Shown: piece after piece, positions 6,786 through 13,899 of the stretch
How the letters are laid out: each line of letters starts with the position of its first letter
How positions within the stretch are numbered: the first letter of the stretch is position 1
Assembly: GCA_003560215.1 (NCBI GenBank)
Contig: PWIY01000352.1
Span: forward strand, 1 to 16,794
Direction of reading: 5' to 3'
DNA from: Bacteroidales bacterium
GTDB taxonomy: Bacteria; Bacteroidota; Bacteroidia; Bacteroidales; UBA7960
DNA length: 16,794 nt
Notes under the pieces: model-generated
What the model saw: the letters and a program-made list of their open reading frames with translations, nothing else
What the model was told of the DNA's origin: nothing
The model's database searches: none
Position numbers and translations under genes: made by a program

Positions 6786-8252
6786 TCATTGCCCGCTCAC
6801 CTCAAGGTGAATAAGATGCTGATAATGGTCAAAAAGATTCATGATGGAGGTCACATAGTTAACAGGTTCAAGGCCTGAGGCATATCCAAATCTGACTTCT
6901 TCCCTGTTAAAGAATTCAGGGTTGGATTTGTTCAGCATTTGTTCGGCAACATGTCCGTACCAGGTGTCCGGATCGTCTCCTTCGGCTTCGGCCAGGCGCC
7001 TGGCGTCCTGAACATGCCCGTGTCCTACGTTATAGGAAGCAATCACAAACTTCCTGCGTTCGTGTTCATCTTCAATATGATCTTTCCAGTAATCCTGAAG
7101 CCATTGCAGGAACCTTATACCAGCGGCAATATTATCCTCGGGATCCAGCGGATCATCAGCCCCGAATTCCCTGGCTGTAGCAGGCATCAACTGCATAAGG
7201 CCGACAGCACCTGCCCAGGAGCGCGCTGAAGGATCAAATTGAGATTCCTGGTATATCAATGCCGCAAGAAGCCGCCAGTCCCATCCCAGATCATCTGCAT
7301 ATTGCTGAAGCAATTCATCGTATGGCGAAATGGTTCCTCCCGTAACCGGGAAATAATCACTGGAATATCTGGAGCGGAATGCCCTGCGGTTTTCGTAATA
7401 TTTATTGTAGATCACATAATAATCGGTTTGAGTCCGCACTTTCTCCAGCCATTCATTGACGGCATCAAGCAGTTCAGGCGAAGTGTGCCTCATGGCCCAG
7501 GCAGTTTGCTGCGGCATGCTGATGGCTGTTTCCACGTCCAGATCCTGGTGATAGGCCGATTTGATCCCCGCAATATTTTCATCAGCCACCGTGAAACTGA
7601 TTTCTCCCTCCGCCACCAACCTGATCAGTTCTTCTGTGGTTACCCCCTTTTCTGCCTCCACAATGTCAATATCTGTTCCGATTTCCTGCGAAAGATTGAC
7701 AAGACGGTCGAGGTAGGCAGATCCGCGGCGCACATACACAGTTTTGCCTGAAAGTTCAATGGGGTTCCTGATCAGCTCATTTTCGATTTGATGAAGCATC
7801 ATCTGCCGCCAGTTTTCAGGTTTCCGTTGCACCAATACCTGCCGGGTCATGTTCAATGGTTCCGAAAAGGCAAGCCTTTCCCTGCGGCCTGAGGTTACTG
7901 TCAGACCGTATGCAATCAGGTCACCTTCTCCCCTGTCGAGCATATCCATCATTTGTCCGAAATCACGGGCAATCTGAATGCGAACAGGCAGCCCGATGTG
8001 TTCTCCAAAAAGCTGCAGGAGTTCATATTCATAACCCATGACTTCGCCCCTGTAAATAAAATAGCTCAGGGGGCTGTAACTTGTTATTGCCACGAGTTCG
8101 CCTCTTTCCTTGATTTCCGGCAAATCAGGCAGTCCGGGATCCCTTCCGTTCCAAATTCTGAAAAAGTCACAGGACATCATCATAATCATCAAAGAAATTA
8201 CAATGCCTGCTACAAGGATCATATTTCTTTTGGCAAGATGCATGTCAGTCAT
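6786..8252 (-). CDS. mltF: Membrane-bound lytic murein transglycosylase, MltF type (lipoprotein)
   Basis: The protein has two domains. A periplasmic solute-binding (SBP_bac_3-like) domain covers about residues 42-280 (GELVAITSYSPLSYF, GYEYELLQLFGEHIGLPV, GKTVYVRRGSAYLD). An SLT lysozyme-like domain follows from about residue 310, with the catalytic Glu336 in IYQESQFDP and the GAVGLMQLMPATA motif. It cleaves the glycan strand of peptidoglycan to give 1,6-anhydro ends. A hydrophobic segment ends in MMMSCDF, so Cys28 is probably a lipidated residue. The frame extends to an ATG at 8306, but the ATG at 8252 is preferred: it has AAGG a suitable distance upstream and puts the signal segment near the N-terminus. 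It is divergent from the amidohydrolase gene and followed by a probable terminator. The interdomain arrangement matches E. coli MltF; the name is used by analogy. Confidence 0.92.
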   Translation of the reverse strand: MTDMHLAKRNMILVAGIVISLMIMMMSCDFFRIWNGRDPGLPDLPEIKERGELVAITSYSPLSYFIYRGEVMGYEYELLQLFGEHIGLPVRIQIARDFGQMMDMLDRGEGDLIAYGLTVTSGRRERLAFSEPLNMTRQVLVQRKPENWRQMMLHQIENELIRNPIELSGKTVYVRRGSAYLDRLVNLSQEIGTDIDIVEAEKGVTTEELIRLVAEGEISFTVADENIAGIKSAYHQDLDVETAISMPQQTAWAMRHTSPELLDAVNEWLEKVRTQTDYYVIYNKYYENRRAFRSRYSSDYFPVTGGTISPYDELLQQYADDLGWDWRLLAALIYQESQFDPSARSWAGAVGLMQLMPATAREFGADDPLDPEDNIAAGIRFLQWLQDYWKDHIEDEHERRKFVIASYNVGHGHVQDARRLAEAEGDDPDTWYGHVAEQMLNKSNPEFFNREEVRFGYASGLEPVNYVTSIMNLFDHYQHLIHLEVSGQ

Positions 8253-8359
8253 TTTATACCTTAAATCTACATATCCTGTGATGAAAAAACAAATTATTGA
8301 TACCATTTAATCATTTTCACCTGTCGTTTAAGGGAATTAGCCGCCGAATCCTCCGAAAT

Positions 8360-8392
8360 TTTGTTATTATTGCATACGAAACACTAGTTTAT
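8360..8392 (+). promoter_or_regulatory. Possible Bacteroidota-type promoter for the amidohydrolase gene
   Basis: The spacer between the two divergent genes contains TTTG at 8360-8363 and TAGTTTAT at 8385-8392, separated by 21 bases. The Bacteroidota housekeeping promoter is TTTG, about 19-21 bases, then TAnnTTTG; the second box here matches at TAnnTT but not at the last two bases. Transcription would begin some 20 bases before the ATG at 8421. A weak pattern match only. Confidence 0.3.
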
Positions 8393-8420
8393 CTAACCAT
8401 CTTTCCTTAATGAATTAACC

Positions 8421-10118
8421 ATGAAGAGAATTGCTTTTTTCACCCGCAGCCCTTTATATATCATCGGGCTTATTGCTTTTATTCTGATGAGTGCCTGTGC
8501 ATCTGACAATGCAGAATTCATTTATGTCAATGGCAATTTTTATACGCTTGATGAGAACGTGCCCCAGGCAACTGCCGTGGCCGTTCGTGACGGAAAGTTT
8601 ATTTATGTCGGCGACAGAGATGGTGCCATGACATATGCGGGCAACCGGACTGAAGTAATCGACCTTGAAGATCAGACAGTCATACCCGGGCTCACGGAAA
8701 GCCACATGCATTTTGACAATCTGGGGCGCAATCTGCTGATGGCTCCTCTGGATGTGTATTGGCTGCCCCTTGATGAACTCACAGAAAAAATCGAATCCGC
8801 GGTGAAAGAAGTTGAGCCCGGAGAATGGATTATTGCCAGGGGCTACAATGATGCGATTTGGGATGAAGATCCTCACCGTCGTCAGCTGGATGCCGTAAGT
8901 CCGGACAACCCGGTCGTTCTTCGCAGATATTGCGGCCATGCCCACTTTGTCAATACCCGGGCCCTCGAAAAGGCCGGCGTTACTGCTTCCACAGAAGATC
9001 CTGATGCAGGCAGCATTATCCGTGACGCACAAGGTGAACCGACCGGTGTGCTGGTTTCCGCTGCAGGTGCCCTTGTAACGGCGTATGTCCCCCCTGCCCC
9101 GTCTCTTTCAGGGGCTGAGGAACTGGAAGCACTGCAAATGGGGAGTGATGCACTTCTGGCAGCCGGGATCACCACCGTACACTGTGCCACAGGTATCGGC
9201 ACAGATGAGATCAGACTCAGACAGGAGGCATTTGAACAGGGGTATCTTCAGGTGCGTCTGATGGATGCGGTGAGCATTGAAGCAGCCAGAGAGCTTGGAG
9301 CTCCGCTTGAAGGTCTTTACGATGACCGTTATACGGTTCGCTGGGTAAAAATGTTTGCCGACGGATCTTTGGGCGGGCGTGGTGCTGCCATGCTCGAATC
9401 TTACGATGATATGCCGGGGGAACTGGGAGCTCTCCGGGCGCTTGGACAGGATGAGGAGGCTTATGCTGAGTTGGTGGCCGAATTGCTTGAAATGGGATTT
9501 ATAACCCGCACCCATTCAATTGGCGACAGGGGCAACCGGGCCACATTGAATGCTTTTGAAAATGCCATGGAGATGACAGGGAAACAGCCGGAAGAAGCGC
9601 GGCTGGTTGTGGAGCATGCTCAGGTTCTTCATCCCGATGACATAGAAAGATTTGCCAACAGAAGGATCATTGCTTCCATGCAGCCCATACATGCCACTGA
9701 GGATATGCTTTTTGTGGAAGACCGTATCGGCCCTGAAAGAGCTGCCGGAGCCTATGCATGGAGAAGCATTCTGGACAAGGGGGGCATCATTGCCGCCGGA
9801 TCAGATTACGGGGTCTCCCCTTTCAATCCTTTCTACGGCCTGCATGCAGCGGTTACCAGGCAGGATCGGGAAAATTCCCCTGAAGGAGGCTGGTTTCCCG
9901 AGCAAGGTATGACACGCGAAGAAGCACTGAAAGCGTATACAAAATGGCCTGCCTATGTGGAGTTTTCTGAAAACAGAAAAGGCAGCATCAGCCAGGGAAA
10001 TCATGCGGATTTTATTGTCATCGACCGCGATTATTTCAAAGTCCCGGCTGAAGAGATTCATGAAACCAGGGTGCTCCGCACTGTTCTGGCCGGTCATACC
10101 GTATTTATGAGCGAATAA
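8421..10118 (+). CDS. Amidohydrolase lipoprotein, YtcJ-like (Amidohydro_3 family)
   Basis: This 565-residue protein has a signal segment ending in LMSAC, so Cys26 is a likely lipidation site. After it come the small beta-sandwich (IYVNGNFYTLDENVPQATAVAV) and the metal-dependent TIM barrel of the amidohydrolase superfamily. Metal ligands can be followed in order: H95 and H97 in SHMHFD, Lys310 in WVKMFADGSL as the candidate bridging lysine, H365 in THSIGD, H399 in VVEHAQVLH, and D462 in GSDYGVSP. The C-terminal GNHADFIVIDRDYF completes the sandwich. Family members hydrolyse amide or cyclic amide bonds, such as N-substituted formamides, but the substrate cannot be predicted. The mature enzyme should be membrane-anchored and face the periplasm or the outside. 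The next gene, also an exported amide-bond hydrolase, follows with a 68-base gap to its preferred start. Confidence 0.93.
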   Translation: MKRIAFFTRSPLYIIGLIAFILMSACASDNAEFIYVNGNFYTLDENVPQATAVAVRDGKFIYVGDRDGAMTYAGNRTEVIDLEDQTVIPGLTESHMHFDNLGRNLLMAPLDVYWLPLDELTEKIESAVKEVEPGEWIIARGYNDAIWDEDPHRRQLDAVSPDNPVVLRRYCGHAHFVNTRALEKAGVTASTEDPDAGSIIRDAQGEPTGVLVSAAGALVTAYVPPAPSLSGAEELEALQMGSDALLAAGITTVHCATGIGTDEIRLRQEAFEQGYLQVRLMDAVSIEAARELGAPLEGLYDDRYTVRWVKMFADGSLGGRGAAMLESYDDMPGELGALRALGQDEEAYAELVAELLEMGFITRTHSIGDRGNRATLNAFENAMEMTGKQPEEARLVVEHAQVLHPDDIERFANRRIIASMQPIHATEDMLFVEDRIGPERAAGAYAWRSILDKGGIIAAGSDYGVSPFNPFYGLHAAVTRQDRENSPEGGWFPEQGMTREEALKAYTKWPAYVEFSENRKGSISQGNHADFIVIDRDYFKVPAEEIHETRVLRTVLAGHTVFMSE

Positions 10119-10186
10119 CAAGCGGCCTGAATATGGCCGGGATACCGGAAATCATCAAAATTTTAATCAACCATAACCAAAACAAC

Positions 10187-11749
10187 ATGATGCGATCTAA
10201 TTTCATTTCAACCGCCATTGTCTTCTTATTGATGAATGTACTGTTGAGCACTTCGGTGTTCGGCTGCTTTGCCGTTATTGTGGGTAAAGATGCAAGCCAT
10301 GACGGGTCAGTTCTGTTCGGACATCTTGAACAGAACGGCGGCCTGCGAAACCTTAGTTACAGGTATGTCCCAAGAATTCAGTACGAACCCGGTGATGTGG
10401 TTCAGCTCCATCGCGGAGGAACCTGGCCACAGCCTGAAGAAACTTATTCGTACCTGTGGACCAGCAATATCGGAACAGAGTTTGCCGACGGCTACTTCAA
10501 TGAATGGGGTGTTGCAGTTGCATCAGATGCCTGTGCCACAAGAGAAGACCCCTATGACGAACTGGTTGAACGGGGACAGATCACCGATGGCGGCATCGGA
10601 TATAAGCTCCGCCGTTTGATTGCCCAAAGATCCCGTACTGCCAGGGAAGGAGTTGAGGTGGCTGCCGAGCTGCTTGACCACTTTGGCTATGCATCTTCAG
10701 GCCGGACTTATGTGATTGCTGATGCGAATGAAGCATGGGTGCTGGGTGTAGCTGCAGGGAAGAACTGGATTGCCCAGCGGGTTCCGGATGATGGCATCGT
10801 ATTGCTTCCCAATGTACACATTATCGGGGCTGAAGCCGATCTGAGCGATACCGAAAATGTGATCGCTTCTGAAGGCCTGGTCGATTATGCCATTTCACGT
10901 GGCTGGTACGATCCCGACTCGGGCGAACCTTTCAGCTTCAGGGAGGCATTCAACCGCCCGGCACGCGAAGGCAGCTTTATGGATGAAAATGGTGTGGATC
11001 CCAGGCAGTGGTTCAGCCAGTCACTGGTTCATGGCGACCTGATAGATCTCCCGGCCGACCAACAATTGCCCTTTGCCCTTTATCCGGATCGTAAATTTGA
11101 TGTGATGGATGTGGCCAATATCATCCGCAGCCACGGCCATATTGAAGGACAGGATCCGGACATGGCCCTGTCTTACCGCCTGGGCATGGAAGAAGGTGTT
11201 TCTCCGCATGACCGTGATGGCGGTGGTTCCGGCCAGATCTGCAGTGGCACAAGCCAGGAGCTGGTTGTTTATCAGTTGAGGAACTGGATGCCCACTGAGA
11301 TCGGATCTGTGGGCTGGCGTACTACCGCAGCACCATGTGGTTCTGTTCTGGTTCCATGGTATGCGGGTATCAATGAGACCCCTTCAGCCTACTACAAACC
11401 ATGGCCACTGGAGGATGCCCTGGATGTGGAGTTCCAGTTCAACCCTCCGGAAGGTACCTTTAATTATGATCCCGAAAATGCCTTCGATGTTTTCAACGGC
11501 CTTGAAAACATGATCGACCTGAATTACGCAAGGAACATAGAAATAGTCAGGGAAGAGTGGGATGCCATCGAGCAGGAGCAATTCAACATGCAGCCATCCA
11601 TTGAAAAAGTTGCCCTTGAGCTCTATGAAAAGGACAGGGAACTTGCGGTAAGCTTCCTGACAGGATACTCCAATTATCGTGCAGTACATGCCCTGGAAAA
11701 AGCCAAAGACTTACTGAATCACCTGAAAACTATTCATTGGGCACATTAA
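10187..11749 (+). CDS. Exported dipeptidase, peptidase family C69 (Ntn hydrolase)
   Basis: The preferred start is the first of two adjacent ATGs (10187 and 10190); the frame also opens at 10133, but the extra 18 residues are unlike a signal peptide. From 10187 the protein is 520 residues. A signal peptide (TAIVFLLMNVLLSTSVFG) leads straight into CFAVIVGKDASHDGSVLFGH, which matches the start of C69 (formerly U34) dipeptidases, where the N-terminal Cys is the nucleophile. Further family landmarks are NIGTEFADGYFNEWGVAVASD, the GGIGYKLRRLIAQRSRTAREGV stretch around residue 150 and the WGxxxC-free C-terminal half with AAPCGSVLVPWYAG. The mature enzyme would be periplasmic or surface exposed and should release amino acids from dipeptides. 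There is no good Shine-Dalgarno. Only 12 bases separate it from the flavoprotein gene. The long C-terminal part ends in a helical, charged segment. Confidence 0.9.
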   Translation: MMRSNFISTAIVFLLMNVLLSTSVFGCFAVIVGKDASHDGSVLFGHLEQNGGLRNLSYRYVPRIQYEPGDVVQLHRGGTWPQPEETYSYLWTSNIGTEFADGYFNEWGVAVASDACATREDPYDELVERGQITDGGIGYKLRRLIAQRSRTAREGVEVAAELLDHFGYASSGRTYVIADANEAWVLGVAAGKNWIAQRVPDDGIVLLPNVHIIGAEADLSDTENVIASEGLVDYAISRGWYDPDSGEPFSFREAFNRPAREGSFMDENGVDPRQWFSQSLVHGDLIDLPADQQLPFALYPDRKFDVMDVANIIRSHGHIEGQDPDMALSYRLGMEEGVSPHDRDGGGSGQICSGTSQELVVYQLRNWMPTEIGSVGWRTTAAPCGSVLVPWYAGINETPSAYYKPWPLEDALDVEFQFNPPEGTFNYDPENAFDVFNGLENMIDLNYARNIEIVREEWDAIEQEQFNMQPSIEKVALELYEKDRELAVSFLTGYSNYRAVHALEKAKDLLNHLKTIHWAH

Positions 11750-11761
11750 AAGAAAGCAGTT

Positions 11762-12337
11762 ATGAAAACTAATTTCGGTCCTTCAAAGATTTTATTTCCC
11801 AGTCCTGTGGCCCTTGTGGTTACAGGCACCATGAATGAAGCCAACATTGCCACCATTGCCTGGGCCAGCCTGCTTACCAGCAAGCCACCCACACTGGGTA
11901 TATCTGTCGGCCAGAAAGGGTTTACCGGAGAGGCCATTAAGAACAACAATAATTTCACGGTAAACATTGCAACTGCCGGCATCATGACCGAGGCTGACTT
12001 TTGCGGCATTACCACAGGGAAAGAAATAGACAAATTCGGGCAATCTGGTTTGACAAAAATGCCATCCAATGTCATCGAATCACCCATCATCAAAGAATGT
12101 CCGCTCAACCTGGAATGCAAGCTGACAGACTGGCGCATCATCGGCAGGACCATTCATTTTGTGGGTGAAATTGTGGAAACACATTTGGATACAAAATTGC
12201 TGGAAGACACCTCTGATCTTGGGTCAATTGACATTGCTGCTTTCAACCCGCTGATCTACTTCGGAGGCGTCAGAGAATACAGAAAGGTCGGTGATAAAAT
12301 TGGCGACGCCTACCAGATCGGAAAAAAACTCATGTAG
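11762..12337 (+). CDS. Flavin reductase-like FMN-binding flavoprotein
   Basis: This 191-residue cytoplasmic protein belongs to the flavin reductase-like (flavoredoxin-type) split-barrel family. It begins with FPSPVALVVTGTMNEANIATIAW, typical of the FMN-binding N-terminal strand set, and continues with TLGISVGQKGFTGEAIKNNNNFTVNIA and CGITTGKEIDKF, where family members contact the FMN phosphate and isoalloxazine. The C-terminal FNPLIYFGGVREYRKVGD closes the barrel. Family members use FMN for electron transfer or to supply reduced flavin; nothing here shows the partner. It lies 12 bases after the dipeptidase stop and 20 bases before xseA, so cotranscription is likely. The start has only a GAAAG sequence as a possible ribosome site. 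Confidence 0.9.
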   Translation: MKTNFGPSKILFPSPVALVVTGTMNEANIATIAWASLLTSKPPTLGISVGQKGFTGEAIKNNNNFTVNIATAGIMTEADFCGITTGKEIDKFGQSGLTKMPSNVIESPIIKECPLNLECKLTDWRIIGRTIHFVGEIVETHLDTKLLEDTSDLGSIDIAAFNPLIYFGGVREYRKVGDKIGDAYQIGKKLM

Positions 12338-12357
12338 CGGCTAAAACGCATTGCCTT

Positions 12358-13629
12358 ATGCCTGAGCAGATCCTTGACAAAACAGTATTCTCCCTGTCGG
12401 AGGTTGGCAGAAGCATTCGGAAAACACTTCAGGACAGGTATAAGGGCAGCTACTGGATCAGGGCCGAGTTGAACAAACTCAATCATTACGGGCAGTCCGG
12501 ACACTGTTTCCCGGAACTTGTTGAAAAAGAAGGGGAAACGGTAAGGGCCCAGATGCGGGCAGTTTTATGGCGGGATGATTTCGCTGCCATCAATGCCAAA
12601 TTTCTGGAAGTTTTAAAGGAACCGCTGAATGACGGGATTAAAATCATGTTCCTGGGCAAGATTCTTTTTGATCCGGTTTACGGGTTATCTTTACGAATCA
12701 TTGATATTGATCCATCCTTTACCCTGGGAGACCTGGAAAAAGAGAAACAAAAGTGCATTGACACCCTCATGAAAGAGGGATTGTTCGAAAAAAACCGGAA
12801 GCTCTCCCCTCCCCTTTTGCCTCAGAGAATTGCGGTGATATCTGCGGAAACCAGCAAAGGTTTTGCTGACTTTATCCGCATCCTCAGGGAGAGCGAACCG
12901 GATTACCGCTTTTTTCATATGCTTTTCCCTGCATTGCTACAGGGTGAACAGGCCGCCGGCTCCATACTGAATCAATTGTCGCGCATCAAAAAGGTCATTC
13001 ATCATTTCGACCTGCTGGCCATTATCCGCGGCGGAGGGGATGATATAGGACTCGCCTGCTACAACAACATCCAACTTTCCAGGGCTGTGGCAAATTTTCC
13101 GATTCCGGTTTTTACCGGCATCGGCCATGCCACCAACGAGACCGTAACAGAAATGGTTGCCCATATCAATGCGATCACCCCTACCAAGCTTGCTGAAGTA
13201 CTCATCGCTTCTTTCAGGGACTTTGACAATAAGGTTCGTAATATGGCTGATCATATCGGCCGGTTAACCCGGCACCAAATTACGGAATACGACCATTATT
13301 TGTTGTCCACTGTGAATCAACTGAGATCATGTGCGAATGAAAAACTTGCACTGGAGCGTTCCGGACTGCGGGAACCGGCACTTCGGTTAAAACAGGAAAG
13401 CAGATTTCTTTTAAGGGAAAACAGCCGGGAAATAAAAGGCCTGGAGGGTTCAGTTGAACAGCTTCACCCCGACAATGTACTAAAAAGGGGATTCAGTATC
13501 ACCCGGCAAAACGGGAAAGCGTTAAAAACCGGGGAGAAGATCAAAGAAGGAGAATATCTGGAAACGACGCTTTATGACGCTGTGATCCGGAGCAAAACAA
13601 TCACCATCCATAAAACACCAAAGGCATGA
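12358..13629 (+). CDS. xseA: Exodeoxyribonuclease VII large subunit
   Basis: This 423-residue protein is the catalytic subunit of exonuclease VII, which degrades single-stranded DNA from both ends and acts in mismatch repair and DNA damage processing. The N-terminal OB-fold (residues about 10-117, FSLSEVGRSIRKTLQDRY to GLSLRIIDIDPSFTLGDLE) binds DNA. The nuclease domain follows: LPQRIAVISAETSKGFADF with D171, IRGGGDDIG with R224, and FTGIGHATNETV with H257, then a long helical region that in E. coli carries XseB, and the terminal HPDNVLKRGFSIT motif. The stop overlaps the xseB start by four bases. The active-site loops differ from E. coli: RGGGDDIGLACYN instead of RGGGSxEDLW, and Asn260 where E. 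coli has the last Asp of GHETD. The identification rests on overall order of motifs and on the partner gene. Confidence 0.95.
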   Translation: MPEQILDKTVFSLSEVGRSIRKTLQDRYKGSYWIRAELNKLNHYGQSGHCFPELVEKEGETVRAQMRAVLWRDDFAAINAKFLEVLKEPLNDGIKIMFLGKILFDPVYGLSLRIIDIDPSFTLGDLEKEKQKCIDTLMKEGLFEKNRKLSPPLLPQRIAVISAETSKGFADFIRILRESEPDYRFFHMLFPALLQGEQAAGSILNQLSRIKKVIHHFDLLAIIRGGGDDIGLACYNNIQLSRAVANFPIPVFTGIGHATNETVTEMVAHINAITPTKLAEVLIASFRDFDNKVRNMADHIGRLTRHQITEYDHYLLSTVNQLRSCANEKLALERSGLREPALRLKQESRFLLRENSREIKGLEGSVEQLHPDNVLKRGFSITRQNGKALKTGEKIKEGEYLETTLYDAVIRSKTITIHKTPKA

Positions 13630-13850
13630 CTGAAAAACCAGGATATACGGAAGCATTTCGCGAGTTACAGCACATTGTTGCCGAAATTGAAGAAGGACAG
13701 ATCGATGTGGACGAATTGTCGGAAAAGGTAAAAAGAGCTGCAGAACTGATCCGGATCTGCAAGGAAAAACTCCACAATACCAGTGAGGATGTACAGCAGA
13801 TCCTTAAGGAACTGGAGGAATCGGAAAGTAAATCCTCCAACCAGACATAA
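13626..13850 (+). CDS. xseB: Exodeoxyribonuclease VII small subunit
   Basis: This 74-residue protein has the typical XseB pattern: EAFRELQHIVAEIEEGQIDVDELSEKVKRA then ELIRICKEKLHN, two helices that bind the helical region of XseA. Several XseB chains are needed per XseA for activity. The ATG lies inside the xseA stop region as ATGA (13626-13629), so translation is coupled. The length is usual for the family. A charged, Ser-rich tail follows the second helix. It ends the plus-strand cluster and faces the efflux adaptor gene across 49 bases, in which no convincing terminator was found. Confidence 0.95.
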   Translation: MTEKPGYTEAFRELQHIVAEIEEGQIDVDELSEKVKRAAELIRICKEKLHNTSEDVQQILKELEESESKSSNQT

Positions 13851-13899
13851 CCTCACTCAGAAGCATTATGACGTGGCAATGCAGGCTTGCAAAGATGGC

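Noticed and set aside
7239..7751. 170-codon open frame on the plus strand
   Set aside because: It is a mirror of the transglycosylase coding sequence; no domain is visible.
8253..8306. Upstream ATG for the transglycosylase
   Set aside because: It would put 18 partly hydrophobic residues in front of the basic signal region, and the ATG at 8252 has AAGG upstream.
8454..9032. 192-codon open frame on the minus strand
   Set aside because: It lies opposite the amidohydrolase, whose lipobox and metal motifs fix the coding strand.
10123..10139. CGGCC/GGCCG hairpin after the amidohydrolase
   Set aside because: The five-pair stem has no T run after it, so it is not called a terminator.
10133..10186. 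Earlier start for the dipeptidase
   Set aside because: The 18 extra residues do not form part of a signal peptide, and the ATG pair at 10187 and 10190 directly precedes a normal one.
13851..13899. Convergent terminator between xseB and the efflux adaptor
   Set aside because: Only a four-pair GCAA/TTGC stem could be found and no T run follows on either strand.
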